Assembly: GCF_019458805.1 (NCBI RefSeq)
Contig: NZ_JAIBOA010000006.1
Coordinates: 62,001-126,000, forward strand
DNA length: 64,000 bases
Reading direction: 5' to 3'
From: Actinomadura parmotrematis
Lineage (GTDB): Bacteria; Actinomycetota; Actinomycetes; Streptosporangiales; Streptosporangiaceae
Under the pieces are notes generated by a model, which was given only the letters and a program-made list of their open reading frames with translations, was not told the origin of the DNA and did no database searches. Shown here piece by piece: positions 26,661 through 35,518 of this stretch; positions within the stretch are counted from its first letter, which is position 1; each line of letters opens with the position of its first letter. A program made the translations under genes and the position numbers.

Positions 26661-26691
26661 TGCCGGACTCACCTCCCTGAGTCCGGCTTTT
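26661..26691 (+). terminator. Rho-independent terminator with T-run
   Basis: GCCGGACTCA / TGAGTCCGGC with a CCTCCC loop, followed by TTTT. It lies within the 366-bp stretch 26482-26847, which also holds a GGGCCGCCC/GGGCGGCCC hairpin near 26505-26530 and a 15-bp direct repeat of CGCCCGCGCGCGGTG near 26557-26590, but no gene. Confidence 0.8.
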
Positions 26692-26780
26692 GTCCTACTG
26701 TTGCCCCTGAGGCGGTTTACATCGCTCATTCGGTGACCTGTGCCCATATAACGGTCGCATTCCGGATGTCCTGCGGGGCT

Positions 26781-26811
26781 TGACCCGCCTCGGACCACAC
26801 CCGGTATACGG
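26781..26811 (+). promoter_or_regulatory. Candidate sigma-70-type promoter
   Basis: TTGACC (26781-26786) and TATACG (26806-26811) are 19 bp apart, with the start codon of the DUF2752 gene 36 nt further on. The -10 lies in the palindrome CCCGGTATACGGG. Confidence 0.5.
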
Positions 26812-26847
26812 GTCATTCGGACAGCAGGCATCGAGTCGGAGGACGAG

Positions 26848-27297
26848 GTGGGGGGAACGCCCGGGGCATCGGCCGCCGGTACGCCGCGCGGCGTACCGGG
26901 CGCGCTGGCCCGCCGGACCCTCACCGCGGCGCGGCGCGGACCGCGCGGCGTCCTCCTGCGGCTCGCGGCGCTGACCGCGGCCGCGGTCGGCGCGGCGGTG
27001 GTCCACCGCGCCCACGACCCCGGCGTGCTCTGCCCGCTGCGGACGGTCACCGGCCTCCCGTGCCCGCTCTGCGGCGGCACCACCGTGTTCGTCGAGCTCG
27101 GCTCGGGCCGCCCGGTCCAGGCCGCGCTCGCCAGCCCGGCGGTGCTGGCCGGCGCGCTCGGCCTCGTCCTCGCGCCGCTCGGCGGAGGCGGCCGGTGGTG
27201 GGCGCTCGCGCCGAGGACCCGGGCGTGGCTCCTCGGCACCGCTCTCGTCGGGTCGGAGCTGTGGCAGCTCGCCAGGCTCGGGCTCCTGCGGGTCTGA
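26848..27297 (+). CDS. DUF2752 membrane protein
   Basis: 149 aa. An Arg/Ala-rich N-terminus is followed by a DUF2752 core with the hallmark Cys motif 'CPLRTVTGLPCPLCGGTT' (about residues 60-77) and two or three membrane helices. GTG 26848 has GGAGGACGAG just upstream. The function of DUF2752 is unknown; the Cys pattern suggests metal or redox chemistry at the membrane. It is followed by the RDD protein, a common pairing. Confidence 0.82.
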   Translation: MGGTPGASAAGTPRGVPGALARRTLTAARRGPRGVLLRLAALTAAAVGAAVVHRAHDPGVLCPLRTVTGLPCPLCGGTTVFVELGSGRPVQAALASPAVLAGALGLVLAPLGGGGRWWALAPRTRAWLLGTALVGSELWQLARLGLLRV

Positions 27298-27399
27298 GAC
27301 GGCGCGGCGAAGAGCGGCTCGTCTCGGTCCCGGCTCGCGGATCCCGTCAGGTCCGGTGGGCGTCACTCCAACACAGGGTCACATCTATAAGGAGCAAGT

Positions 27400-28200
27400 G
27401 TGGGTAACCCCTACGACCCGTACGGGCAGCAGCAGCAGCCCGGTTACGGGCAGCAGCAGCCCGGCTATGGCCAGCAGCAGCCCGGCTACGGGCAGCAGCC
27501 GGGCCAGCAGGGCTACGGGCAGCAGGGCCAGCCGGGCTACGGCCAGCAGCCCGGCCAGCAGCCCGGCCAGCAGCCCGGCCAGCAGGGCTACGGGCAGCAG
27601 CCGTCCTACGGGCAGCAGCCCGCCCAGCCGGCGTACGGGCAGCAGCCCGGCCAGCAGGGCTACAACCAGCCGCAGGGCTACGGGCAGCCGGCCCAGCAGG
27701 GCTACGGGCAGCCGCAGGGCTACGGCCAGCCGCAGGGCTACGGCCAGGAGGTGCACCACCACCACTACGGCGCGCCCGGCGGCCAGCTCGCCGAGTGGGG
27801 CTCGCGCGCCGGCGGCTACCTCATCGACGCGCTGATCTTCGCGGGCCCGCTCTTCGTGTTCTACCTGCTCGGCCTGGTGCTGGGCTCGCAGGGCGGCGGC
27901 GCGGGCGCCCTCGGCGCGCTGCTGCTCCTGGTCGGCTGGGCGGCGGGCCTCGCCGGCTCGCTGTGGCTCTGCTACCAGGAGGGCACCACCGGCCAGACGA
28001 TCGGCAAGCGCCAGCTCGGCATCAAGCTCGTGTCGGCGCAGACCGGCCAGCCGATCGGGTTCGGCATGGCGTTCGTCCGCAAGCTCGCGCACGCGCTGGA
28101 CGGCGCGCTCTGCTACGTCGGCTTCCTCTGGCCGCTGTGGGACGAGCGCAAGCAGACGTTCGCCGACAAGGTCTGCAACACCCTCGTCGTCCGCGCCTAG
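27400..28200 (+). CDS. RDD-family membrane protein with Q/G/Y/P-rich N-terminal domain
   Basis: 266 aa. Residues 3-120 consist almost only of Pro-Gly-Tyr-Gly-Gln-Gln variants (units such as PGYGQQ and PGQQGYGQ), ending in a short His run (EVHHHHYG). A three-helix RDD domain follows (about 130-266), with '[15 protein letters not shown]' and '[17 protein letters not shown]', the RDD signature. GTG after AAGGAG at 5-6 nt. RDD proteins are membrane proteins of unclear, possibly transport, function; the low-complexity domain is cytoplasmic and prion-like. Confidence 0.85.
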   Translation: MGNPYDPYGQQQQPGYGQQQPGYGQQQPGYGQQPGQQGYGQQGQPGYGQQPGQQPGQQPGQQGYGQQPSYGQQPAQPAYGQQPGQQGYNQPQGYGQPAQQGYGQPQGYGQPQGYGQEVHHHHYGAPGGQLAEWGSRAGGYLIDALIFAGPLFVFYLLGLVLGSQGGGAGALGALLLLVGWAAGLAGSLWLCYQEGTTGQTIGKRQLGIKLVSAQTGQPIGFGMAFVRKLAHALDGALCYVGFLWPLWDERKQTFADKVCNTLVVRA

Positions 28201-28218
28201 GGCGCGGCGCACGGCATC

Positions 28219-28253
28219 CAGGCGGGGCGCTCCCTCGGGGGGCGCCCCGCCTG
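28219..28253 (+). terminator. Terminator after the RDD gene
   Basis: CAGGCGGGGCGC (28219-28230) pairs with GCGCCCCGCCTG (28242-28253), 12-bp stem. It lies between convergent genes and may be bidirectional. Confidence 0.75.
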
Positions 28254-28277
28254 CCCGTTCCGGGGGAGGCGGTCTTC

Positions 28278-29033
28278 CTAGGGGACGTGGTCGAACGCGC
28301 TGTTGCAGGCGGCGGTGAGGGCGCGGCGGACGGCGCGGTCCAGCAGGCGGAGCGCCTCGTCGCGCCGGTGCATCTGGTCGGCGGTGAGGCCGACGGCGTC
28401 CAGCCGGCGGGCCAGGTCGACGACGAGCGACAGCCGCCGGGCCTGCGCGGCGACGCGGTGCGCGCGCTGCGGGTAGCCGGGCGCGAGCGGGTGGTCGTCG
28501 CGGCCGGGGTCGCGCAGGTCGGCGAGCGCGTCGGCGACCTCGGGCGGGACGCCCGCGACGTCCACCACCGTGACGAGCACCTCGGTCGCGTCGCGCATCG
28601 CCAGGGCGAGCGAGCGGTCGGCTTCGGCGAGCGGCGGCACGTCCGGGTCGGCGAGGGCGGCGTCGCGGGTCTCCCAGCGGACGCCGACGTAGGACGACCC
28701 GCGCCGGTCCTCGTGCGGGACGAGCCCGAACGCGCGGTCGTGCAGGCGCGCGACGACGGCGGCGCCCGCGTCGATCGCGGCCAGGTTGAAGTCGGGCGGG
28801 CCGCTCAGCCCGAGCGGGTCGCCGGGCGCGGGCAGCGCCAGCCGGAACGCGCGCAGCCCGGCGACCCGCAGGTCGCCGAGACCGCGGCGGAGCGGCACCT
28901 CGGCGGGGGCGGAGCCGAGGATCTGCGGGCCGCGGGCGCGCTCGACGGCGTCCACCGCCTCGTCCAGCCCGACGTGCCCGGTCAGCCAGGCGTTGCCCCA
29001 GGCGACCAGAGCGATCGCCGCTTCGTTGCTCAT
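28278..29033 (-). CDS. Conserved hypothetical protein
   Basis: 251 aa, soluble, no membrane segment or signal. It starts MSNEAAIALVAWGNAWLTG, and its second half is helical and Arg/Ala/Leu-rich with an acidic 'DALADLRDPGRDDHP' turn. I do not recognise a family or catalytic motif. It is divergent from the ABC ATPase gene, and codon use is like the surroundings. Confidence 0.65.
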   Translation of the reverse strand: MSNEAAIALVAWGNAWLTGHVGLDEAVDAVERARGPQILGSAPAEVPLRRGLGDLRVAGLRAFRLALPAPGDPLGLSGPPDFNLAAIDAGAAVVARLHDRAFGLVPHEDRRGSSYVGVRWETRDAALADPDVPPLAEADRSLALAMRDATEVLVTVVDVAGVPPEVADALADLRDPGRDDHPLAPGYPQRAHRVAAQARRLSLVVDLARRLDAVGLTADQMHRRDEALRLLDRAVRRALTAACNSAFDHVP

Positions 29034-29209
29034 CCCGTCCCCAACCGACTCCCAATGGACATGCGAACCACCATAAGCGCTCAGTGCGGCGGCGCCAGTC
29101 GATAGCGTGGTACGGACCGGGCCCGTGGCCTGGTCGCCGCGGGGATCGCATAGGTTTCTCCCTGGAATTCCTGATCACTGGACATGCGGGATCGAGGCGA
29201 AGGCGCACG

Positions 29210-30010
29210 ATGGCCGGCGAGGTACTGAAGCTCCGCGGAGTCGGGGTCAAGCGGGGCGGCGCGGAGCTGCTGTCCGGGGTCAGCTGGGAGGTCGGCGAGG
29301 GCGAGCGGTGGGTCATCGCCGGCCCGAACGGCGCGGGCAAGACGACGCTGCTCCAGGTCGCGGCGGCCCTGCTGCACCCGTCGTCCGGCTCGGTCCGCGT
29401 CCTCGGCGAGGAGCTCGGCCGCACCGACGTGTTCGAGCTGCGCCCGCGCATCGGCATCGCGAGCGCCGCGGTCGCCGAGCGGGTCCCGGCCGGCGAGACC
29501 GTCCTCGACCTCGTGCTCACCGCCTCCTACGCGATCCTCGGCCGCTGGCACGAGGAGTACGACTCGACCGACCTCGGCCGCGCCGCCGCGCTGCTGGAGG
29601 CGCTCGGCGCCGGCGACCTGATCCGCCGCCGCTTCGACACGCTGTCGGAGGGCGAGCGCAAGCGCGTGCAGATCGCCCGCGCCCTCATGCCCGACCCCGA
29701 GCTGCTGCTGCTGGACGAGCCCGCCGCGGGCCTCGACCTCGGCGGCCGCGAGGACCTGGTGAACCGGATCGCCGCCCTCGCCGACGACCCGCTCGCCCCG
29801 ACGATGGTGATGGTCACCCACCACGTCGAGGAGGTCCCGCCGGGCGTCACGCACGCGCTGCTGCTCCGCAAGGGCGGCGTCGTCGCGCAAGGCAAGATCG
29901 ACGAGGTGTTCGCCGAGGAGGCGCTGTCGGCCTGCTTCGGGCTGCCCCTGCAGATCGCCCGCCAGGACGGCCGCTGGTACGCGCGCGCCGCCCCCCGGAA
30001 CGGCCGCTGA
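29210..30010 (+). CDS. ABC transporter ATP-binding protein
   Basis: 266 aa ATPase. Walker A 'GPNGAGKTTLLQ' (about residue 41), Q-loop region shortly after, ABC signature 'LSEGERKRVQIARAL', Walker B 'LLLLDEPAAGLDL', H-loop 'MVMVTHHVEE'. Resembles the stand-alone YheS/ModF-like or metal-type (ZnuC-like) group, but there is no permease gene next to it, so it may be an orphan ATPase. ATG 29210 has GAGGCGAAGG upstream; a longer in-frame extension has no support. Confidence 0.85.
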   Translation: MAGEVLKLRGVGVKRGGAELLSGVSWEVGEGERWVIAGPNGAGKTTLLQVAAALLHPSSGSVRVLGEELGRTDVFELRPRIGIASAAVAERVPAGETVLDLVLTASYAILGRWHEEYDSTDLGRAAALLEALGAGDLIRRRFDTLSEGERKRVQIARALMPDPELLLLDEPAAGLDLGGREDLVNRIAALADDPLAPTMVMVTHHVEEVPPGVTHALLLRKGGVVAQGKIDEVFAEEALSACFGLPLQIARQDGRWYARAAPRNGR

Positions 30011-30137
30011 CCCGTCCCGCGCGGCCTGCTCCGGCCTGTTCCGGACGCCGCCCGGACACCCCGCCGGACCGTCCGGATCCGCTCCTCCCTACCATCGGGC
30101 ATCGGTCATTTTCCCCTCGACCTGGGACGGAGCGGAC

Positions 30138-30905
30138 GTGGACACCCTGGAGGCCGCCGCGGTCCTCGCGGCGGGCGTCGCCGCGGGCGGCATCAACACC
30201 CTGGTGGGCTCCGGCTCGCTGATCACCTTTCCCACCATGGTGGCGCTCGGCTTCCCCTCGGTGGCCGCGAACGTGTCCAACAACATCGGCCTCGTCTCGG
30301 GCTCGGCGACCGGGGCCTACGGCTACCGGGCCGAGCTGCGCGGCCAGCGCGGGCGGCTGCTCCGGCTGAGCAGCGCCTCCCTCGCCGGCGCGCTGATCGG
30401 CGCGGTGCTGCTGTTCGCGCTGCCCGGCAAGGCGTTCGACTTCATCGTCCCGGTGCTGATCGTCATCGCGCTGGCGCTCGTCGTCGCGCAGCCGCGGCTG
30501 CAGCGCTGGGTGCTGGCGCGGCGGGAGAGGAGCGTCCCGCACGGCGGGCCGTGGCTCTGGATCGGGGTGCTGCTCGCCGGCGTCTACGGCGGCTACTTCG
30601 GCGCCGCCCAGGGCATCGTGCTGATCGGGCTGCTCGGCATCGCGCTGGACGACGACCTGCAGCGGGTGAACGCGGCGAAGAACGTCCTGTCGGCGATCGT
30701 CAACGGGACGGCCGCGGTGGTGTTCGTCGTCGCGTGGGCGCTCGGGGCGGTGCAGGTGGTCTGGACGGCGGTGCTGCTCATCGCCGTCGGATCGACCCTC
30801 GGCGGGGTGCTCGGCGCGAAGGTGGGGCGGCGCGTCCCGGCGCCGGTGCTGCGCGGGGTGATCGTGGTAGTGGGACTGGTCGCGCTGTGGAAATTCCTGT
30901 CCTGA
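30138..30905 (+). CDS. TauE/SafE-family (DUF81) sulfite/anion exporter
   Basis: 255 aa with about eight membrane helices in two repeats; each repeat has the family's Gly-rich helix: 'LAAGVAAGGINTLVGSGS' in the N-half and 'LLAGVYGGYFGAAQGI' in the C-half. Members export sulfite, sulfoacetate or other anions. GTG start after GGGACGGAG. Monocistronic by position. Confidence 0.85.
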   Translation: MDTLEAAAVLAAGVAAGGINTLVGSGSLITFPTMVALGFPSVAANVSNNIGLVSGSATGAYGYRAELRGQRGRLLRLSSASLAGALIGAVLLFALPGKAFDFIVPVLIVIALALVVAQPRLQRWVLARRERSVPHGGPWLWIGVLLAGVYGGYFGAAQGIVLIGLLGIALDDDLQRVNAAKNVLSAIVNGTAAVVFVVAWALGAVQVVWTAVLLIAVGSTLGGVLGAKVGRRVPAPVLRGVIVVVGLVALWKFLS

Positions 30906-31049
30906 CCAGCGGCCGGGCGGCCCCGGGCAGGGTTCGCGAAGCCCTCCGGCGGGTATAAGTCGAATATACGTTCGACAGCCGCGGGTCGGGCCGGCCGGTG
31001 GTGCCGAGGGGCCGGATGGAGGGCTCCGCCGCAGGAGAGGTGACACCGC

Positions 31050-31292
31050 ATGAAGGGCGACAGGGTCGAGATCATGATCGACGCGGGGGGCGAGGGCACC
31101 CGCACCTACGAGGTGACGGCCACCCGCGCGGGGCGCCGGGTGGAGGTCGAGACGCGGCGCGGGGTGGTGGAGGTCAGCGAGGTGACCCGCACGGGCACCG
31201 CCGTGCGCACGGCGCGGTTCATGGCGAGCCGGGTCCTCGCGCTGGTCGAGTACCCGATCGCCGACGAGGCCCGCGAGGACGAGATCGACTAG
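31050..31292 (+). CDS. Small hypothetical protein, 80 aa
   Basis: A compact mostly beta-strand pattern (DRVEIMIDAGGEGTRTYEVT, then RRVEVETRRGVVEVSEVTR) and an acidic C-terminus. GGAGAGGTG precedes the ATG. No recognised family, but the Shine-Dalgarno, codon bias and the terminator immediately after support a real gene. Confidence 0.7.
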   Translation: MKGDRVEIMIDAGGEGTRTYEVTATRAGRRVEVETRRGVVEVSEVTRTGTAVRTARFMASRVLALVEYPIADEAREDEID

Positions 31293-31294
31293 CG

Positions 31295-31341
31295 CCCGGC
31301 CGCCGCTCCGGCCCGCCGCGCGGCGGGCCGGAGCGGCCGGG
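31295..31341. terminator. Bidirectional terminator hairpin
   Basis: Left arm CCCGGCC plus GCTCCGGCCCGCCG, right arm CGGCGGGCCGGAGC plus GGCCGGG, with a 3-nt bulge. It separates convergent genes. Confidence 0.8.
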
Positions 31342-31353
31342 TGAGCGGGCCGG

Positions 31354-32274
31354 TCAGGTGAGCGGGCGGACCTGCACCGTGCCCGAGTCCAGCACGCGGC
31401 TCTCGAAGGCGGGCTGGCGGGCGGTCGCGGGGCCGTGCACGACCGACCCGTCGTCCACCCGGAAGGTGCTGCCGTGCCAGGGGCAGACGACGCAGGCGTC
31501 GCCCGCGTCGTCGGTGACGATGCGGCCCTGGTGCAGCGGCCCGGCGAGGTGGCTGCACCGGTCGGCGAGGACGTGCACGTCGTCGCCGCGGCGCAGCACG
31601 AACAGGTCGAGGTAGCCGAGGCGGCGCTGCACCGGCCAGCCGTCGGGCAGCTCGGCGGCGGCGCAGAGGTCGTGCCAGCCGAGCGGCACGAGGTGCGAGG
31701 TGAGGTCGGCGTGGTTGGCGCCGGCGGCCTGCCGGAACGCCAGGTGCCCGCCGAGGTAGCCGCCCGCCATGAGGGCGGTCAGCCCGGCGAAGCCGAGGGC
31801 GCGCCCGGCGCCCTCGCGGCCCCGCACCCGCGCCACCAGCGACACCGTGTACAGCAGGCTCGCCGTGCCGGTGCTGAGCGCGTGCACGAGGCCGACGCGC
31901 TGCTGCTCGCGGTGCAGCTCGGACCAGTCGGCGAGGCCGGTGAGCGCCGTCGGGACGGCGCCCGCGAGGCCGGCCGCGACGAGGACCTGCGACGCCCGGC
32001 GGGTGCCCGGCAGCAGGTCGAGGATCGCCGCCGACGACCAGGCGCCGATCGGCAGGTCGGTGAGGGGCGGGTGCACCGGGTGGCCCGCCGGGACGCCGTG
32101 CAGGGCGTCCTTGGCGGGGCCCTTCGGCAGGCCGCGGCGGACCGCGCCCTGCACGGCGCCGATGGCGCGGTCCAGCCCGTCCCTGCGCTCGATGCCCTCG
32201 ACCACGGCGACCGGGGCCGTCGTCCCCGGCGCCGCGGGGGCGCGTCGGAAGATCTTGCTCGCCCGTCGGTTCAT
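31354..32274 (-). CDS. DUF2231 membrane domain fused to a Rieske [2Fe-2S] domain
   Basis: 306 aa. N-terminal part (about 55-190) is a four-helix DUF2231 region with 'HPVHPPLTDLPIGAWSSA'. The C-terminal part is a Rieske ferredoxin-like domain with Cys-x-His 'CSHLAGPLHQG' and 'CPWHGSTF' (second Cys-x2-His). It probably passes electrons at the membrane. A GAGGAGGG Shine-Dalgarno precedes the ATG. Conserved in actinobacteria; partner not visible here. Confidence 0.85.
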   Translation of the reverse strand: MNRRASKIFRRAPAAPGTTAPVAVVEGIERRDGLDRAIGAVQGAVRRGLPKGPAKDALHGVPAGHPVHPPLTDLPIGAWSSAAILDLLPGTRRASQVLVAAGLAGAVPTALTGLADWSELHREQQRVGLVHALSTGTASLLYTVSLVARVRGREGAGRALGFAGLTALMAGGYLGGHLAFRQAAGANHADLTSHLVPLGWHDLCAAAELPDGWPVQRRLGYLDLFVLRRGDDVHVLADRCSHLAGPLHQGRIVTDDAGDACVVCPWHGSTFRVDDGSVVHGPATARQPAFESRVLDSGTVQVRPLT

Positions 32275-32592
32275 GTCCCTCCTCGGGTGCGTGCGTCCGG
32301 TCGGGCCGGCGGCGGTCCCTTCGGTCCCGTCTCGGACGGGACGTCCGGGTTCCCCCTTTTTGTGACCCTAGTCGGCGCGATCACCGGCTGGCCACCCTGG
32401 GGGAGGGCTTTGCGGGCGCCGGGAACGTCCTGCCGCGGATGTCCGTTGCGGGGCGCGCCCTTGCGTCACGCCCGCGGTGGTGCATACGTACCTGCACGCA
32501 GGAGGGACTAAACCCGCCGCCGGAGGGCAGGGCCTCCTGGCGCCGCGGTCAGCTGCCGTTCACTGTGCGTGACGGCTGAAGTGGGGAAGGGT
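32275..32592. other. Gene-free intergenic region
   Basis: 318 bp between the starts/ends of minus-strand genes. A possible plus-strand promoter-like pair (TTGCGT, 17 bp, ATACGT, ending near 32489) is followed by a CCTGC/GCAGG hairpin and a CCGGAGG/CCTCCTGG hairpin, so a small RNA is conceivable but not shown. I see no protein gene. Confidence 0.4.
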
Positions 32593-34890
32593 TCACCCGG
32601 TGGACTCCGCGGCGGCCCGGACGGGCGCGGGTGCGGCGGCGCCGAGCGGTTCGACGGTCACGGGCACGCCGTTGAACACCGCGTTGCCCGACAGCGGGTC
32701 GACCTCCTGCTCGTCGGTCACCGCGTTGGCGCTGACCCCGGCGGCCGCGGCGGCGACCCGGGTGCGGGTGCCGGGCCGGTCGTGGCCCCAGCCGTGCGGC
32801 AGGCTCACCACGCCCGGCATGACGGTGTCGGTGGGTTCGGCGACCGCCTCGACGCTGCCGGTCCGCGAGCTCAGCCGGACGCGGTCGCCCGCCGCGACGC
32901 CGAGCCGGTCCGCGTCGGCGGGGTGCAGCTGCAGGGTGCAGCGGTTGGAGCCGCGCACGAGCTCGGGCACGTTGTGCAGCCAGGAGTTGTTGGAGCGCAG
33001 CTGGCGGCGGCCGATCAGCACCAGGCCGTCCGGGACGGGCGCGGCGAGGCCGGCGCGCAGCCGGCCGGCGTCGGCGGCGAACGGCGGCGGGCAGAGCTCG
33101 ACGCGGCCCGAGGCGGTGCAGAGCACCTCGGCGAGGCGCGGCCGCAGCGGGCCGAGGTCCAGGCCGTGCGGGTGCTCGTCGCGGAGCCGGGCGAGGGTGA
33201 GGCCGGCGGGGTCGGCGCCGAACCCGTCGCCGTAGGGGCCGAGCCGCAGCATCATGTCGAGGCGCTGCTCGGTGAGGTCGGCCGACCCGGCCGCGGCGAG
33301 CGCCTCCCGCAGCTCGGCGGGGTCGCGCCCCTCCACCGGCGACCCGGCCGCGGCGGCGGCCTTCGCCAGCGTGTCCCCGATGATCATCTCGTCGAGGGCG
33401 GCGGGTCCGGCGTCCAGCCCGGACGCGATCACCGCGAGCCGGCCGAGGATCTCGGCCTCGCTCGGCCGGTCCGCCGGGCGCGGCGCCACCGGCGGCGAGT
33501 AGCGGACGTAGTCGCGGACGGTGAAGCCGAGCAGGGCCAGGTCGTAGTGCGGGGCCTGGGACGGCGGGGGCGGCGGCAGCACGACGTCGGCGTGCCGGGT
33601 CGTCTCGTTCAGGTAGGGGTCGACGCTCACCATGAACTCCAGGCCGGCGAGCGCGGCGTCCAGGCGGGCCCCGTTCGGCGCCGACAGGACGGGGTTGCCG
33701 CCGATCGTGATGAGCGCCCTGATCTGCCCCTCGCCGGGCGTCTCGATCTCGTCGGCGAGGGTGGCGACGGGCAGCTCGCCGTTCGCCTCGGGCAGGCCCC
33801 GCACCCGGCTGTACCAGCGGCCCGTCCGGTAGGGCGTCCGGCGGCGGCGGTAGGCCGGCTGGTGGGCGGGGCGCGCGAACATGGCGCCGCCGGGCCGGTC
33901 GAGGTTGCCGGTGAGGACGTTGAGGACGTCCACGAGCCAGCTGTTCAGCGTCCCGAACGCCTGCGTGCAGGTGCCGATGCGGCCGTAGACGGCGGCCGCC
34001 GGCGCCGCCGCGAGCTCGCGGGCGGTGCGGCGGATCACCGGCGCCGGGACGCCGGTGACCGCGGCGACCCGCTCGGGCGCGAAGTCGCGGACGACGGCGC
34101 GCAGGTCGTCCAGGCCGGCGACGTCCGCGGGCGGCGTCGCGAGGTCCTCGGCGAACAGCGTGTGCACGAGCGCGGCGAGCAGGTAGGCGTCGGTGCCGGG
34201 CCGCAGGAACAGGTGCTCGTCGGCGAGCTCGGCGGTGCGGGTGCGGCGCGGGTCGACGACGACGACCTTGCCGCCGCGCGCCCGGATCGCCTTCAGCCGG
34301 CCGGGGAAGTCGGGCGCCGAGCAGAGGCTGCCGTTGGACTCCAGCGGGTTCGCGCCGAGCATCAGCAGGTGGTCGGTGCGGTCGAGGTCGGGCACCGGGA
34401 TCGCCAGCGGGTCGCCGAACATGTGGCCGCAGCTCACGTGCTTCGGCATCTGGTCGGCGGTGCTCGCGCTGTAGGCGTTGCGGGTGCCCAGCGCTTTGAT
34501 CACCGCGCCGCCGTAGAGCGGGCCCGCGACGGTGTGCGCGCTCGGGTTGCCGAGGTAGACCGCGACGGCGTCCTTGCCGTACCGCTCGACGACCCGGCCG
34601 ATCTCGGCGCGGACGGTCGCGAACGCCTCCTCCCACGTGACGGGGACGTGCGCAGCGTCGTCGCCGTCGGCAGCGCCGTCGCCGCGGGTGCGGCGGAGCG
34701 GGCCGGGGAGGCGGTCGGGGTCGCCGTCGAGGCTGCCGAGGGTGGCGCCCTTCGGGCAGATGAAGCCCTTGCTGAACGGGTCGTGCCGGTCGCCGCGCAC
34801 GGCGGTGATCGTCCCGGCGTCGTCGAGGGTCAGCTCCAGCCCGCAGAGGGCTTCGCAGAGGGGGCAGGTGCGGTGGGCCGTCCGGCTCAT
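32593..34890 (-). CDS. Molybdopterin oxidoreductase (formate dehydrogenase/nitrate reductase-like)
   Basis: 765 aa. N-terminal [4Fe-4S] motif 'CPLCEALCG' with the fourth Cys in 'FICPKG'. The molybdopterin-binding body follows ('YLGNPSAHTVAGPLYGGAV', 'LLMLGANPLESNGSLCSA', 'VVVDPRRTRTAELAD') and a C-terminal molydopterin-dinucleotide-binding domain ('LIGRRQLRSNNSWLHNV', 'HPADADRLGVAAGDRV'). No signal peptide, so cytoplasmic. No iron-sulfur or membrane partner subunit is adjacent, so the electron partner is unknown. ATG 34890 follows AAGGAG at 7 nt; longer extensions are unlikely. Confidence 0.88.
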   Translation of the reverse strand: MSRTAHRTCPLCEALCGLELTLDDAGTITAVRGDRHDPFSKGFICPKGATLGSLDGDPDRLPGPLRRTRGDGAADGDDAAHVPVTWEEAFATVRAEIGRVVERYGKDAVAVYLGNPSAHTVAGPLYGGAVIKALGTRNAYSASTADQMPKHVSCGHMFGDPLAIPVPDLDRTDHLLMLGANPLESNGSLCSAPDFPGRLKAIRARGGKVVVVDPRRTRTAELADEHLFLRPGTDAYLLAALVHTLFAEDLATPPADVAGLDDLRAVVRDFAPERVAAVTGVPAPVIRRTARELAAAPAAAVYGRIGTCTQAFGTLNSWLVDVLNVLTGNLDRPGGAMFARPAHQPAYRRRRTPYRTGRWYSRVRGLPEANGELPVATLADEIETPGEGQIRALITIGGNPVLSAPNGARLDAALAGLEFMVSVDPYLNETTRHADVVLPPPPPSQAPHYDLALLGFTVRDYVRYSPPVAPRPADRPSEAEILGRLAVIASGLDAGPAALDEMIIGDTLAKAAAAAGSPVEGRDPAELREALAAAGSADLTEQRLDMMLRLGPYGDGFGADPAGLTLARLRDEHPHGLDLGPLRPRLAEVLCTASGRVELCPPPFAADAGRLRAGLAAPVPDGLVLIGRRQLRSNNSWLHNVPELVRGSNRCTLQLHPADADRLGVAAGDRVRLSSRTGSVEAVAEPTDTVMPGVVSLPHGWGHDRPGTRTRVAAAAAGVSANAVTDEQEVDPLSGNAVFNGVPVTVEPLGAAAPAPVRAAAESTG

Positions 34891-35059
34891 GGGCGCTCCT
34901 TGGGGGGTGGGCCGGGCCCCATCATGTCCCGCGCGCGATCGGGCCGCCACGCCCCCCTCCCCGGAGCGGCCCGGCGGCACGCGGACCGGCGGGCCGGGGC
35001 TCTGGCCCCCCGCCGGGCGCGGGGTTACCGTGAGGGAAAGGACGCCTCAGGGAGGCGCG

Positions 35060-35518
35060 ATGGGCTGGATCGCCTGGCTGCTCCTCGCCGCCGTGCTCGG
35101 CCTCGCCGAGCTGTTCACCCTGACGTTCGCGCTCGGGCTGCTCGCGGCGGCGGCGCTCGCCGCCGGCCTCGCGGGCGCCGCCGGGCTGCCCGCCGCCGCG
35201 CAGGCCGCGGTGTTCGCCGCCGGCGCCGCCGCCGGGCTCGCCCTCGTCCGCCCCGTCGCGCGCCGCCACCTGCGGCAGCCGCCGCCGCTCCGCTCGGGCG
35301 CCGCCGCCGTCGTCGGCCGCGAGGCGGTCGCCCTCACCGACGTCAGCCGGGCGGGCGGCCGCGCCCGCATCGGCGGCGAGGAGTGGTCGGCGCGGCCCTA
35401 CGACCCGGCCGCGGTCATCCCGGCGGGCACCGTCACCGACGTCCTCGCCATCGAGGGCGCCACCGCCCTGCTCTACACCGTCCCCGAAGGCGCCGCGCCG
35501 CCCGGAGGCCCGCCGTGA
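35060..35518 (+). CDS. NfeD-like protein
   Basis: 152 aa. Short N-terminal hydrophobic hairpin (two or three helices to about residue 60) and a C-terminal NfeD OB-fold ('VVGREAVALTDVSRAGGRARIGG', 'AGTVTDVLAIEGATALLY'). NfeD proteins associate with SPFH proteins in membrane microdomains. GGAGG lies 5 nt before the ATG. Its stop overlaps the SPFH gene start (GTGA). Confidence 0.88.
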   Translation: MGWIAWLLLAAVLGLAELFTLTFALGLLAAAALAAGLAGAAGLPAAAQAAVFAAGAAAGLALVRPVARRHLRQPPPLRSGAAAVVGREAVALTDVSRAGGRARIGGEEWSARPYDPAAVIPAGTVTDVLAIEGATALLYTVPEGAAPPGGPP

